NCBI GenBank assembly: GCA_017429265.1
Contig: JAFRPG010000105.1
Span: 17,939-81,938 of the forward strand
DNA: 64,000 nt
DNA from: Clostridia bacterium
GTDB taxonomy: Bacteria; Bacillota; Clostridia; Christensenellales; Aristaeellaceae
Direction: 5' to 3'
Below the pieces are notes generated by a model. It was not told the DNA's origin. It saw only the letters and a list, made by a program, of their open reading frames with translations, and searched no databases. The stretch's first letter is position 1. Each line of letters starts with the position of its first letter. Of the stretch, positions 8,989-18,361 are shown piece after piece. Made by a program: the position numbers and the translations under genes.

Positions 8989-9993
8989 TCATTCCGTGAC
9001 TGTCCGCCGGTCCGGCTGCCGTGCGCCGTCCTCCCCGGCGGCGTTCAATTCCTCGCGTACCTCCCGTGCGGCCGCCAGCAGGCGCCGCATGCGCCCGTTG
9101 ACCCCGCTCTTGCTGATCGGCGGATCCCGCAGCGCGCCCAGCTCCTCGAGGGCCGCGTCCGGGTGCTCCAGCCGCAGCTCGGCGATCTCCCGCAGGCCGG
9201 GCGGAAGCGTATACAGGCCGCGGTGGATCGCCAGCAGCTCGATAGCCTCCACCTGAGCCTGAGCCGCGGCCAGCTGGCGCTCGCTGTTGTGCTCGTCGCA
9301 GTTGGCGACGCGGTTGGCCTGGCCGCGCATCTGCCGGGTGATGCGGATGTTTTCCAGCTTCATCATCGCGCCGGGGGCCTCCATCAGGGCCAGGGCGTCG
9401 GAGATCTCCTGCGCACCCTTGAGGTAGACGACCGGCAGGCCTCGCCGCACGACACGGTGCACCGGCAGCCCGGAGCGTTCCATCTGTTTTCCGAGCAGCT
9501 CGCAGAAGCCCTCGTCCCGCGCGACGATCTCGAGATGGTATCCTTTCTCCGGTGACGTGATCGCACCTGCGCCGAGGAAGGCGCCGCGGATGTACGCCCT
9601 CCGGCAGCAGGCCTTGCCGATCTGCGGGTGCGGCAGGGTCCTGCGCAAGACGGGCCTGCCCGTCTCGTCGGGCTCCATCATGCGCAGCGCCGTCAGCAGC
9701 CACACGGCGTCCTCTCCCTCGATTGACAGCACGCAGCTGCGGCGTCCGCCGAGGCGCGCATGCTCCACAAAGACCAGCTGCGGCGTCAGGCCGAAAGGCT
9801 CCTTGAGCATGCGGAAGATCCGCCGCGCCAGCGCCGCGTTCTCCACCTGCCAGGAGATGCCGAAGCTGCCGCCGCCGCGCATGCTCAGGCTGCCCGATGT
9901 CTGCGTCAGGGCAGCCAGCTCCGTGATGGTGCAGCAGTCCCGCTCCAGCGGCAGACGGATCAGCTCCGCCTTGGCATCAGAGGAAAACGACAT
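8989..9993 (-). CDS. whiA: sporulation/cell-division regulator WhiA
   Basis: A 334-residue WhiA homologue: an N-terminal LAGLIDADG-like domain without nuclease activity followed by a C-terminal helix-turn-helix (ISKSGVNGRMRRLL around residues 292-305). In Gram-positives WhiA affects division and chromosome segregation, and in actinomycetes sporulation. Recognisable elements are the N-terminal MSFSSDAKAEL and the AGAITSPEKGYHLEI region. It lies 27 bases after rapZ. The usual gene between them in this cluster, yvcK, is absent. Confidence 0.93.
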   Translation of the reverse strand: MSFSSDAKAELIRLPLERDCCTITELAALTQTSGSLSMRGGGSFGISWQVENAALARRIFRMLKEPFGLTPQLVFVEHARLGGRRSCVLSIEGEDAVWLLTALRMMEPDETGRPVLRRTLPHPQIGKACCRRAYIRGAFLGAGAITSPEKGYHLEIVARDEGFCELLGKQMERSGLPVHRVVRRGLPVVYLKGAQEISDALALMEAPGAMMKLENIRITRQMRGQANRVANCDEHNSERQLAAAQAQVEAIELLAIHRGLYTLPPGLREIAELRLEHPDAALEELGALRDPPISKSGVNGRMRRLLAAAREVREELNAAGEDGARQPDRRTVTE

Positions 9994-10020
9994 GCCGGTC
10001 CCTCCTTCCGGTCCCGCCGC

Positions 10021-10917
10021 TCAGTTCTGCCCGATCCATCTCGCCTGCTCGAGCTGAACGTCGCGGTGTTCGATCTGGACGATGCATTCCTGCTCCCTGA
10101 ACCAGGCGGCCAGGGCCTCGGCGATCGCCACGCTGCGGTGTGCGCCGCCCGTGCAGCCGACCGCGATGACGAGCCTGCGTTTGCCCTCGGCGCGGTAGTT
10201 CGGCAGGAGGAAGGCCAGCAGGTCTTTCGTCTTCTCCAGAAACACCCGCGTCGTCTCATGCCCGAGCACGAACTCCCGGACATCGTCGTCCAGGCCCGAA
10301 TGCCTGCACAGTTCCGGGATGTAGAACGGGTTCGGGAGGAAGCGGACGTCGAAGACCAGGTCCGACTGGCGCGGGATGCCCCGCTTGAAGCCGAAGGACA
10401 TGATCTCCACGCGCATCGGATCCTGGATGTCGTCGTTGTTCTCCCGGAAGATCTCGCGCAGGCGCCGCAGCAGGGCTTTGGGGGTCATGCCCGAGGTGTC
10501 GATCAGGTAGGACGCCGACTCCCGCAGGGGCTGGAGCAGCGCGCGCTCCCTCGCAATGGCCTCCGTCAGGGAGACGCCGTCCGCGCAGAGCGGATGCTCG
10601 CGCCGGGTCTCCTTGAAGCGGTCCACCAGCACCTCGTCGCTGGCCTCGAGAAAGATCGACTCGACCGGCTGCTCCAGCTGCTGGGCGTCCCGGAAAAGGG
10701 TGTGCACGTTCTGCGCGTCGAACAGGGCGCCCGAGCGCACGTCCACCGAGAAGGCCGCCACCTGGGCCGAGAGCACCGTCCGCTCGCAGATCGCGATCAG
10801 TTCGGGGATCATGCCGGGCGGCAGATTGTCCACGCAGAAAGCGCCGAGGTCCTCCAGGTCCCGCAGGGCCAGCGTCTTGCCGGCCCCGCTCATGCCGGTC
10901 AGCAGCAGGTATCGCAT
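10021..10917 (-). CDS. rapZ: RNase adapter / nucleotide-binding protein RapZ (YvcJ)
   Basis: A 298-residue P-loop protein of the RapZ/YvcJ family. The Walker A motif GMSGAGKT is at residues 8-15, and the C-terminal domain carries the family signature GCTGGAHRSVAIAE. In enterobacteria RapZ directs RNase E to a small RNA controlling glucosamine-6-phosphate synthesis; in Bacillota the homologue binds nucleotides and affects competence or sugar use. It lies 18 bases after murB and is preceded by a good GGAGGGA site. Family certain; target in this organism unknown. Confidence 0.95.
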   Translation of the reverse strand: MRYLLLTGMSGAGKTLALRDLEDLGAFCVDNLPPGMIPELIAICERTVLSAQVAAFSVDVRSGALFDAQNVHTLFRDAQQLEQPVESIFLEASDEVLVDRFKETRREHPLCADGVSLTEAIARERALLQPLRESASYLIDTSGMTPKALLRRLREIFRENNDDIQDPMRVEIMSFGFKRGIPRQSDLVFDVRFLPNPFYIPELCRHSGLDDDVREFVLGHETTRVFLEKTKDLLAFLLPNYRAEGKRRLVIAVGCTGGAHRSVAIAEALAAWFREQECIVQIEHRDVQLEQARWIGQN

Positions 10918-10935
10918 TCTGTTCTCATCCCTCCG

Positions 10936-11847
10936 TCACGCTTCGCCGAGGATCCGGATCTCCGGCTCCAGGCACACGCCGCATTTCTCCTCCACAATGT
11001 CCCGGACGCGCCGCATCAGTTCCTCAAAGTCCGCCGCGGTCCCGCCGAGATTGACCAGGAAGCCCGCGTGCTTCTCGCTGACCGCCGCCCCGCCGACCCG
11101 CATGCCCTTCAGGCCGCACTGATCGATCAGAGCCGCCGCGAAATACCCCTCCGGCCGCTTGAAGGTCGATCCCGCGCTGGGCTGCTGAAGGGGCTGTTTT
11201 TCGCTGCGCCTCGCGTTGAGGTCGGCCATCTCCGCCTCGATCTGCGCCCGGTCGCCCTCGCGGAGCGTGAAGCCGGCCCGCGTCACGATCCCGTCCTCGT
11301 CCTGCAGGCGGCTGTGACGGTAGCCGAAACCCAGTTCGTCCCGCGAATAGCGGAAACGGCTGCCGTCCGGCCGGACACCCTCGGCCCAGGATGTGACCTG
11401 ACACATCTCCCCGCCGTAGGCCCCCGCGTTCATCAGCACGCCTCCGCCCACCGTGCCCGGGATGCCGGAGGCGAAGGCCAGCCCGGCCAGTCCGCTGACG
11501 GCGGCATGATGCGCGAGCTCGGTCAGCGTCGTCCCGGCCATCGCCGTGAGCGAGGTCCCGTCGGTCTCGATGCCTTTCATCCGGCGGCCGATCCGGATCA
11601 CCAGCCCGCGGATCCCGCCGTCCCGCACGAGGAGGTTGGACCCCCGGCCGATCACCGTCACCGGGACGCTCCGCTCTCCCGCGAGGGCGAGCATCCGCAG
11701 GAGCTCCTCTTCTGTCGCCGGCTCCGCCAGCAGATCCGCGGGTCCGCCGAGCCGCAGCGTCGTGCAGGCTGCCATCGGACAGTCGCGCTGCAGAGCCTCC
11801 GCCGGGAACGCATTCTCAAACGCTCCGATCCAATTCTTGTCCGCCAT
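10936..11847 (-). CDS. murB: UDP-N-acetylenolpyruvoylglucosamine reductase
   Basis: A 303-residue flavoenzyme that reduces the enolpyruvyl group to give UDP-N-acetylmuramate in peptidoglycan synthesis. FAD-binding elements GRGSNLLVRDGGI and GIPGTVGGGVLMNAGAYGGE are present, and the catalytic serine lies in SAGSTFKRPEG. It lacks the extra tyrosine loop of E. coli MurB, consistent with a type II enzyme. It is the first gene of the murB-rapZ-whiA-pepC-LRR run and has a strong ribosome site and promoter. Confidence 0.95.
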   Translation of the reverse strand: MADKNWIGAFENAFPAEALQRDCPMAACTTLRLGGPADLLAEPATEEELLRMLALAGERSVPVTVIGRGSNLLVRDGGIRGLVIRIGRRMKGIETDGTSLTAMAGTTLTELAHHAAVSGLAGLAFASGIPGTVGGGVLMNAGAYGGEMCQVTSWAEGVRPDGSRFRYSRDELGFGYRHSRLQDEDGIVTRAGFTLREGDRAQIEAEMADLNARRSEKQPLQQPSAGSTFKRPEGYFAAALIDQCGLKGMRVGGAAVSEKHAGFLVNLGGTAADFEELMRRVRDIVEEKCGVCLEPEIRILGEA

Positions 11848-11870
11848 TTCACACCCTCCCTGTCACGGGT

Positions 11871-11899
11871 ATTTTACACGATTTTTGCCCGGCATGCAA
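11871..11899 (-). promoter_or_regulatory. sigma-A promoter of the murB operon
   Basis: On the minus strand TTGCAT, a 17-base spacer and TAAAAT, 24 bases upstream of the murB start. Confidence 0.75.
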
Positions 11900-11931
11900 T
11901 GGATCGGCAGCAGTTTCTGTCCCTGCGCGCC

Positions 11932-11959
11932 TTGCGTCCTTTCGATTCTGTGGTACAAT
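11932..11959 (+). promoter_or_regulatory. sigma-A promoter for glycerophosphodiesterase gene
   Basis: TTGCGT, a 16-base spacer and TACAAT, about 43 bases before the ATG. It diverges from the murB promoter, the two -35 boxes being about 30 bases apart. Confidence 0.6.
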
Positions 11960-12001
11960 GGACGTGCCGTCATATTCCGTTCATGGTCTGGAGGGATCGT
12001 C

Positions 12002-12835
12002 ATGCTTCTCGTGTTTCTGTTGATCCCGGTCGTGCTGGCGGGCCTGTATGTGTTCTGCCTGCTGCCGCAGCTGCCGCGCCGTTCGATGGAGCCGTTCCTC
12101 GGCCGGGATTACGCGCACCGCGGGCTGTTCGACAATGAGGGGATCCCGGAAAACTCCCTGCCCGCCTTCCGCCGCGCCGCGGAGCAGGGCTTCGGCATCG
12201 AGCTGGACGTCCAGCGCGCCGCCGACGGCACCCTGATGGTCTTCCACGACGACGGGCTTGAGCGGATGTGCGGTATCCGCCGCGATCTCGGCGCCTGCAC
12301 GTTCAACGAGCTGCGCGCGGCTCATCTGCTCGACACAGAGGAGCTGATCCCGACCTTCGCCGAGGTCCTGCAGACCGTTCGCGGCCGTGTCCCCCTGATC
12401 GTCGAGATCAAGGCCGGCGCCAACCTCGCCGGGACCTGCGCGCAGGTGGACGCCGCCCTGCAGCGGTATCCGGGCCTCGCCTGCATCGAGAGCTTCGACC
12501 CGCGCGCCGTCCGCTGGTTCCGCAGGCACAGCCCGCAGCGGATCCGCGGTCAGCTCGTCTTCTCCCCCTACCGGCACAGACCGCTCAGGCGCGACCTGAA
12601 GTCGTACTTTCTCTCCGCCATGCCGGGGAATGTGCTGACCAGGCCCGACTTTATCGCGCACGAGGTGGAAAGCGCCCGGCATCCGGCTTTCCTGCTCGCG
12701 CGAAAACTCGGCGCGCGGACGGTCGCCTGGACGGTCCGGAGCCAGGAGCAGATGGACAGCCTGCGCGGCAGCTGGGACCTGCAGATCTTCGACAGCTTCG
12801 TCCCGGAGCGGCGGAGCGAAGAGCCCTCAGACTGA
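12002..12835 (+). CDS. membrane-anchored glycerophosphodiester phosphodiesterase
   Basis: A 277-residue GDPD-family enzyme hydrolysing glycerophosphodiesters to glycerol-3-phosphate and an alcohol. Residues 1-20 form a single N-terminal membrane helix. The catalytic motif is clear: HR at 39-40, ENSLPAF at 50-56, ELDV with Glu67 and Asp69, and FHDDGLER with His82. The TIM-barrel length is normal. The ATG chosen has GGAGGGATC upstream and begins right at the hydrophobic helix. Its stop overlaps the end of the convergent GNAT gene by nine bases. Confidence 0.9.
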   Translation: MLLVFLLIPVVLAGLYVFCLLPQLPRRSMEPFLGRDYAHRGLFDNEGIPENSLPAFRRAAEQGFGIELDVQRAADGTLMVFHDDGLERMCGIRRDLGACTFNELRAAHLLDTEELIPTFAEVLQTVRGRVPLIVEIKAGANLAGTCAQVDAALQRYPGLACIESFDPRAVRWFRRHSPQRIRGQLVFSPYRHRPLRRDLKSYFLSAMPGNVLTRPDFIAHEVESARHPAFLLARKLGARTVAWTVRSQEQMDSLRGSWDLQIFDSFVPERRSEEPSD

Positions 12836-13474
12836 GGCGTCCGCCTGTCCGTCCGCGAGGATCTCCTCCGGCGGCGCCGGCTCGAAATCCCTCAGCGCCG
12901 GGTGATCTGTCAGCGTACGCACGATCCGCCAGCCCATACGGTTCCGCTCGGCGTTGCGCGGGATCGGACGGAAGCCGAGGTCAAGGTACACTTTGCAGGC
13001 CAGCCAGGTCGTCGTCTGCGTCGGGATGGCGGCGCGGGTGTAGCCGAGTTCCCGCATCCGGTGCAGCGTGCGCAGGATCAGCGGCTTGGAGAGGCCGCGG
13101 CTCTGCTCATCCCTGCGGACGGCCACCCAGTGCAGCATGCCGTTGACCCCGTCGTCCTCCCGGCGGATGTCGAAGAAAGCCGTGGCCGTGGCGACCTTCT
13201 CCCCGGCGCTGTTCACGACGAACAGCATGCGCTCCGGGAGAAGGTCCTCATACAGCGCGTAGTATCGCTGCCAGGCTTCCTGGCCTTCCTTCTCATCGTC
13301 AAACTCCTTTGCGCTCTTCTCGATGGCGATCCACGCGTCCCGGTCCCCCGGCGCATAGAAAGCGAAGCGGTAGCCCTCCGGCAGCGGGCGCTCCGGCAGG
13401 TCCTCCAGCGACCGCTCCAGCGCGAGTTCATAGTACCGGATCCTCGCGTCATGATTGTCGAACTCGGGCAGCAA
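12827..13474 (-). CDS. GNAT-family N-acetyltransferase
   Basis: A 215-residue protein with a C-terminal GNAT fold: beta4-alpha3 region MLHWVAVRRDEQSRGLSKPLI (acetyl-CoA pyrophosphate loop, here RDEQSRG) followed by the strand before LDLGFRPI. The N-terminal 60 residues are an acidic/aromatic extension. The substrate is unknown. The reading frame opens with TTG at 13474, preceded by AGGAAG about ten bases upstream; no in-frame ATG lies nearby. It is convergent with the phosphodiesterase gene and divergent from the hydrolase gene. Confidence 0.85.
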   Translation of the reverse strand: MLPEFDNHDARIRYYELALERSLEDLPERPLPEGYRFAFYAPGDRDAWIAIEKSAKEFDDEKEGQEAWQRYYALYEDLLPERMLFVVNSAGEKVATATAFFDIRREDDGVNGMLHWVAVRRDEQSRGLSKPLILRTLHRMRELGYTRAAIPTQTTTWLACKVYLDLGFRPIPRNAERNRMGWRIVRTLTDHPALRDFEPAPPEEILADGQADASV

Positions 13475-13604
13475 GCGTCAGCACTTCCTTTCCTGATGAA
13501 CATTGTCTTCATCATACATCGACGGCCCCGGAAGATCAACCGTTTCCGCACATTTCCGTCGGCCCGGCAAATCCCCTGACCGACAAGATCCGGAGGTGAC
13601 CTTT

Positions 13605-15041
13605 ATGTCAGCAAAACCGTTTGTCTTCTGGTCCTCGCCCGAGGAAGCCGGCGTTTCCTCGGCGGGTCTGCTCCGCTTCCTCGACGCGTGGGAGCGGGAG
13701 CGCGGCACGGTACAGTTCCACAGCATGATCCTCCTGCGGCACGGGAAGATCGTGTGCAGGATGAACTTCGCCCCCTATGACGATGTGACCCCGCACACCA
13801 TGTTTTCCCTGAGCAAGTCCTTCACCAGCGCGGCCGCCGGTTTCGCGGTCAGCGAGGGGAAGCTCCGCTGGGACAGCAGCGTCGTCGACGTCCTGCCCGA
13901 GGAGATCCCGGAAGGACGCGCGGAGGAACTTCGATGCGTCACGCTGGAGGCCTTGCTCTGCATGGGCTCCGGCCTGGATCCGGCCTCGGACTCCCCCTCC
14001 CGGACCCCGGGCGTCACCTGGGCGCGCCACGTCCTGAGCCACAAGCTGGTGCACCCGCCCATGACCCATTTCCACTACAATTCCTTCGGCACCTATCTGG
14101 TCTCCTGCATGGTGCAGAAAGCCGTCGGCGAGAACATCCGGGATTACCTGATCCCGCGCCTGTTTCAGCCGCTCGGCATCGGGGTCCCCGAGTGGGACAT
14201 GAGCCCGGAGGGCGTGTGCTGCGGCGGCTTCGGCCTGCACCTGAAGGCTGAGGACATTGCCCGCTTCGGCCAGTGCCTGCTGCAGAAGGGCGTCCGGGAC
14301 GGCCGTCAGGTGCTCCCCGAGGGCTGGGTGGAACTCGCCACGCGCGAGCATATCGCGAATTACACCGACGAGCGCGAGGAGGGCAACGAGTGGGGCCAGG
14401 GCTACGGCTTCCAGTTCTGGCGCTGTATCGGCGGGCGCTATCGCGGCGACGGCGCGATGGGTCAGGCCTGCATCGTGGACGAGGCCCGTGACGCCGTGCT
14501 GGCCGTCACCTGCGGCACCGGCGACATGGGCACCGAGTTCCGGCTGATCCGCGAGCACATCTTCCCGGCCTTCGATGCCCCGGCCGGCACACAGGCCGAG
14601 CAGGCCGCGCTGCGGGAGCGTATCGGCGCCCTCGCCTACACTTTCCCTGCGGACGACGGGAGCGACCGGCCCCTGCCCGATGGCGTTTTCGAAATGCCCT
14701 TCCAGGGCAGGACCCTGCGGCTCAGCCTGCGCATGTTCGAGGCACTGGACCAGCTGGAAATACGCATGCGCTTCAGTGAATCGGAGGAGATCCTCTTCTC
14801 TCTGCCCCGCGGGAAGGCCGGTCTGTGCGCTGCGGTCCCCAACGGCCGCGTTTTCCTCCGGTATTTCGGCTGCTTCGGCTGGGATAAGGGGACCCTGCGC
14901 GTCTGCCTGCGCTCTCCGGACGGCCCCGACACGATGGACGGCATCCTCTCCTGGACGCGGGACAGCCTGCATTTCGACGGCACCGGGGTCGATTTCCCTT
15001 CCGGATCGCTGACCTTCACAAGGGTCCCGGCGCAGGCCTGA
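13605..15041 (+). CDS. serine beta-lactamase-fold hydrolase
   Basis: A 478-residue class-C beta-lactamase/esterase-like protein. The SxxK nucleophile motif is S68-L-S-K71 in MFSLSKSF, and a Tyr-Asn motif lies in HYNSFGTYL. No signal peptide is seen, so it is probably cytoplasmic and more likely an esterase or peptidase than an antibiotic-resistance enzyme. The C-terminal 120 residues form an additional beta-rich domain seen in this subfamily. Start at ATG 13605 is supported by GGAGGTGA; the frame is open further upstream but without a ribosome site. Substrate unknown. Confidence 0.85.
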   Translation: MSAKPFVFWSSPEEAGVSSAGLLRFLDAWERERGTVQFHSMILLRHGKIVCRMNFAPYDDVTPHTMFSLSKSFTSAAAGFAVSEGKLRWDSSVVDVLPEEIPEGRAEELRCVTLEALLCMGSGLDPASDSPSRTPGVTWARHVLSHKLVHPPMTHFHYNSFGTYLVSCMVQKAVGENIRDYLIPRLFQPLGIGVPEWDMSPEGVCCGGFGLHLKAEDIARFGQCLLQKGVRDGRQVLPEGWVELATREHIANYTDEREEGNEWGQGYGFQFWRCIGGRYRGDGAMGQACIVDEARDAVLAVTCGTGDMGTEFRLIREHIFPAFDAPAGTQAEQAALRERIGALAYTFPADDGSDRPLPDGVFEMPFQGRTLRLSLRMFEALDQLEIRMRFSESEEILFSLPRGKAGLCAAVPNGRVFLRYFGCFGWDKGTLRVCLRSPDGPDTMDGILSWTRDSLHFDGTGVDFPSGSLTFTRVPAQA

Positions 15042-15117
15042 CAGGGCGCTGCGGGGGTCCGTTCGGAAAGGTGGCGCAGTTTTTACAACATTCCGTCACA
15101 GAATGCCGTTTTTTGGC

Positions 15118-15146
15118 TTGACGGAAGCACGCATTGGCGCTATAAT
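15118..15146 (+). promoter_or_regulatory. strong sigma-A promoter of rpsU
   Basis: TTGACG, 17 bases, TATAAT: five of six -35 bases and all -10 bases match consensus, as expected for a ribosomal protein gene. The start codon is about 75 bases downstream. Confidence 0.9.
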
Positions 15147-15219
15147 ACCTGTACGGTTCGCCCACCGTCCGTCTTGCCGACACCGAGTCAAGGCGAGATG
15201 TGCGAGAGGAGGGATTAGA

Positions 15220-15393
15220 GTGTCTGAGGTTCGTGTACGTGAGAACGAGTCGCTGGAAAGCGCGCTCAAGCGCTTCAAGCGTCAGTGCGCCCGCGCCGGC
15301 GTCATCCAGGAAGTCCGCAAGCGTGAGCATTATGAAAAGCCCAGCGTCAAGCGCAAGAAGAAGGCCGAAGCTGCCCGCAAGCGCAAGTGGTAA
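15220..15393 (+). CDS. rpsU: 30S ribosomal protein S21
   Basis: A 57-residue basic protein of the small ribosomal subunit, near the 3' end of 16S rRNA, needed for efficient initiation. The family pattern [17 protein letters not shown] and the lysine/arginine-rich tail are plain. The start is GTG at 15220, set by AGAGGAGGG upstream and by the usual S21 length; in-frame codons further upstream would give an unlikely N-terminus. It forms a single-gene unit with its own promoter and terminator. Confidence 0.95.
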   Translation: MSEVRVRENESLESALKRFKRQCARAGVIQEVRKREHYEKPSVKRKKKAEAARKRKW

Positions 15394-15404
15394 TGGCCCG
15401 ATCG

Positions 15405-15440
15405 AATTCCTCTCCGCATCGCCGGAGAGGAATTTTGTTT
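15405..15440 (+). terminator. intrinsic terminator after rpsU
   Basis: A perfect 12-bp stem AATTCCTCTCCG / CGGAGAGGAATT with a six-base loop runs into TTGTTTTCT, 12 bases after the rpsU stop. Confidence 0.9.
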
Positions 15441-15469
15441 TCTCTGTGCTCTCCTTCCCCACGCGAGGC

Positions 15470-15498
15470 TTGCATTCCGGGAGCATATCTGTTACAAT
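15470..15498 (+). promoter_or_regulatory. sigma-A promoter of plsX-acpP-rnc
   Basis: TTGCAT, 17 bases, TACAAT, 30 bases before the plsX ATG. It separates this lipid operon from rpsU. No FapR-like palindrome was recognised here. Confidence 0.75.
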
Positions 15499-15527
15499 AC
15501 CGGCGTATTCATGGAGGAGGGATCACC

Positions 15528-16529
15528 ATGCGGATCTTTGTGGATGCGATGGGCGGAGACAATGCGCCTCAGGCGCCCGTGGAAGGGTGCATCGAAGCCC
15601 TGCGCAAGTACCCGGACCTGGAGATCACCCTGGCCGGCGTCCTGAGTGAGGTGGAGCCCCTGCTGAAGGAGTGCGACGACGTGCGCGGGCGCATCACCCT
15701 GCTGGATGCCCCGGAGGTCATCACCAACAACGAGCACCCGATGATGGGCGTGCGGACCAAGAAAAACTCCGCCACCGTGATCGGCATGCTGCAGGTCCGC
15801 AACGGCGAAGCGGAAGGCTTCGTCTCCGCGGGCTCCACCGGTGCGACCCTGGCCGGCGGCATGCTGCGCCTCGGACGCATCCCGGGCATCGACCGCCCGG
15901 CCCTGGCTCCCCTCCTGCCCGACGGCAAACGCGGAAGCCTCCTGATCGACTGCGGCGCCAACGTGGACTGCAAACCCGACTACCTCGTCCAGTTCGGCCT
16001 GATGGGCAGCGCTTACATGAAGGGCGTCATGGGTCTGTCCGACCCGCGGGTCGGCCTGATCAACATCGGTGCGGAGGCCGAAAAGGGCAACGCCCTCGTC
16101 AAGGAGACCTATCCCCTGATGGAGAAGGCCCCCTACCGCTTCGTCGGCAACGTCGAGGCCCGCGATCTGCTGTCGGACACCGCGGACGTGCTGGTCTGCG
16201 ACGGCTTCAGCGGCAACCTCGTGCTCAAGTTCATGGAGGGCGTCGCGGGCACGCTGATGAAGATCATCAAGACCGAGCTCGTCGCGGACACCCGCTCGAA
16301 GATCGGCGCGCTGATCGCCAAGCCTGCCTTTAAGCGCGTGAAGAAGGCCATGGACTACAGCGAGGTCGGCGGCGCTCCCCTGCTCGGCGTGCAGGGCGCC
16401 GTGGTCAAAGCGCACGGATCTTCCAACGGCCACGCCTTTGCCTGCGCCATCGGCCAGTGCGTCAAGATGATCAGCGGCAAGGTCCCGCAGATCATCGAGG
16501 AGGGGCTCTCGGCCCTGACCGCCGAATAA
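15528..16529 (+). CDS. plsX: phosphate acyltransferase PlsX
   Basis: A 333-residue peripheral membrane enzyme converting acyl-ACP and phosphate to acyl-phosphate for phosphatidic acid synthesis. The N-terminus MRIFVDAMGGDNAP and the stretches MMGVRTKKNSATVIGM and GFVSAGSTGATLAGG are characteristic. The ATG at 15528 follows GGAGGAGGG at normal spacing. acpP follows after 77 bases and rnc after that, the classical plsX-acpP-rnc order of Bacillota, but without fabD/fabG between. Confidence 0.96.
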   Translation: MRIFVDAMGGDNAPQAPVEGCIEALRKYPDLEITLAGVLSEVEPLLKECDDVRGRITLLDAPEVITNNEHPMMGVRTKKNSATVIGMLQVRNGEAEGFVSAGSTGATLAGGMLRLGRIPGIDRPALAPLLPDGKRGSLLIDCGANVDCKPDYLVQFGLMGSAYMKGVMGLSDPRVGLINIGAEAEKGNALVKETYPLMEKAPYRFVGNVEARDLLSDTADVLVCDGFSGNLVLKFMEGVAGTLMKIIKTELVADTRSKIGALIAKPAFKRVKKAMDYSEVGGAPLLGVQGAVVKAHGSSNGHAFACAIGQCVKMISGKVPQIIEEGLSALTAE

Positions 16530-16606
16530 CGAAGAAGCATCTCCGTCACCGACGGATTTGCCGTATATTACCGATTCATCCCATTCATCGCAAGGAGGAA
16601 ACCGTC

Positions 16607-16831
16607 ATGTTCGATACCATCAAGGAACTCATCGCCAAGCAGCTCAAAGCCGACCCCGCCGCCATCACCCCCGACAGCCGTCTGGTGGAAGACCTGAAAG
16701 CCGACAGTGCCAACATCATGGTCATGATCATGGATCTGGAAGACCAGTTCGGCATCACGGTCGAGGACGATCAGATCATGAAGATGAAGACCGTCAAGGA
16801 CGTGGTCGATTACATCGAGCAGCACAAGTGA
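16607..16831 (+). CDS. acpP: acyl carrier protein
   Basis: A 74-residue acyl carrier protein that carries growing fatty acids on phosphopantetheine. The modified serine is Ser34 in LKADSANIM. The usual DSL at this site is DSA, and the first turn of helix II lacks the acidic residues of the E. coli protein (DTVEL), although acidic residues follow in MDLEDQFG. The strong AAGGAGG site fits the high expression expected. It lies between plsX and rnc. Confidence 0.95.
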   Translation: MFDTIKELIAKQLKADPAAITPDSRLVEDLKADSANIMVMIMDLEDQFGITVEDDQIMKMKTVKDVVDYIEQHK

Positions 16832-16904
16832 TCCACCGATCCAGGGCGCGGTTTGAACAACTGCGCCTGTTTTGTCGTTGGCTTCGGCCGGAGGTCTGTG
16901 TACT

Positions 16905-17594
<690 letters not shown>

Positions 17595-17597
17595 GGG

Positions 17598-17819
17598 TCA
17601 CGCCTCCGGCTGAGCGGACTGCTTGAAATCCAGGTAAGCCTGGATGTCGGCCAGCACCTGATCGACGTCAAGGCCGTGCACCATGCAGGCCATCTCAAGG
17701 GACTCGCCGATCGAGGAGGGGCAGCCCACGCAGTGCATGCCGCTGCGCATCAGGACGCCGGCAATGCCCATGTCATAACGGAGCATTTCGCCCATGGTGG
17801 TTTCCTTGGTGATTTCCAT
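17598..17819 (-). CDS. DUF1858 domain protein
   Basis: A 73-residue protein matching the DUF1858 pattern: MTIGEML-like start, then GMHCVGCPSSIGESLEMAC with a CxxC pair near residues 31-34, and a helical C-terminus. DUF1858 domains occur alone or fused to hybrid-cluster and other redox proteins; the function is unknown but the CxxC pair suggests redox or metal binding. It has a strong AGGAGG site and its own promoter. Confidence 0.88.
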   Translation of the reverse strand: MEITKETTMGEMLRYDMGIAGVLMRSGMHCVGCPSSIGESLEMACMVHGLDVDQVLADIQAYLDFKQSAQPEA

Positions 17820-17861
17820 TGATCATATCCTCCTGACTGAACCGTCATCGGTTCCGCAGAC

Positions 17862-17890
17862 ATTATAGCGCGTTCGGCGGGACAATGCAA
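17862..17890 (-). promoter_or_regulatory. sigma-A promoter of the DUF1858 gene
   Basis: On the minus strand TTGCAT, 17 bases, TATAAT, about 43 bases before the ATG and immediately after the end of ridA. Confidence 0.8.
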
Positions 17891-17893
17891 GCG

Positions 17894-18274
17894 TCAATCC
17901 CGCACCGCGATGCACTCGATCTCGAGCGCGGCGTTCTTCGGCAGGCAGGCCACCTGGAAGCAGGCGCGGGCCGGCGCGTTCTCGGTGAAGAACAGGCCGT
18001 AGGCTGCGTTCATCTCGGCAAAGTCTTTGATGTCCCGCAGCAGGACCGTGGTCTTGACGACGTCCTTCATCTCAAAGCCCGCCTCCGCGAGGATGGCCGA
18101 GATGTTGCGGAGCGCCTGAGCCGTCTGATCGGCGATGCTACCTTCGAGCAGTTCACCGGTGGCCGGGACGATCGGGAGCTGTCCGCTCACATAGACGGTA
18201 TTGCCGGCGAGGATCCCCTGGGAATACGGGCCGATGGCCGCCGGGGCCTGATCGGAATGCAGAACCTTCTTCAT
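17894..18274 (-). CDS. ridA: RidA-family reactive intermediate/imine deaminase
   Basis: A 126-residue cytoplasmic trimeric enzyme that hydrolyses reactive enamine/imine intermediates made by PLP enzymes. The family pattern is seen at APAAIGPYSQGI near the N-terminus, VSGQLPIVPATGEL, and the C-terminal IECIAVRD; the catalytic arginine corresponds to the Arg in PARACFQVACLPKNA. Normal length. It has a near-consensus promoter and an AAAGGAG site. Confidence 0.93.
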   Translation of the reverse strand: MKKVLHSDQAPAAIGPYSQGILAGNTVYVSGQLPIVPATGELLEGSIADQTAQALRNISAILAEAGFEMKDVVKTTVLLRDIKDFAEMNAAYGLFFTENAPARACFQVACLPKNAALEIECIAVRD

Positions 18275-18303
18275 GATACATCGCTCCTTTCGCTTTCCCG
18301 ACG

Positions 18304-18332
18304 ATTATAGAGCAGGCGCCTGCGAATGTCAA
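18304..18332 (-). promoter_or_regulatory. consensus sigma-A promoter of ridA
   Basis: On the minus strand a perfect TTGACA, 17-base spacer and TATAAT, 30 bases before the ridA start. It lies in the short gap between divergent ridA and lspA; the lspA promoter must overlap it or lie upstream. Confidence 0.88.
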
Positions 18333-18361
18333 CGCCGTTTTGCGCCCGCGAGGTTTCACGA

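Noticed and set aside
6465..8999. An 844-codon open frame on the plus strand.
   Set aside because: Antisense to pepC and the LRR gene; the real proteins on the other strand have clear motifs.
12002..12835. Longer frame starting at 11546 for the glycerophosphodiesterase.
   Set aside because: The extra N-terminus is antisense to murB and would place the promoter inside the gene; the ATG at 12002 starts directly at the membrane helix with a ribosome site.
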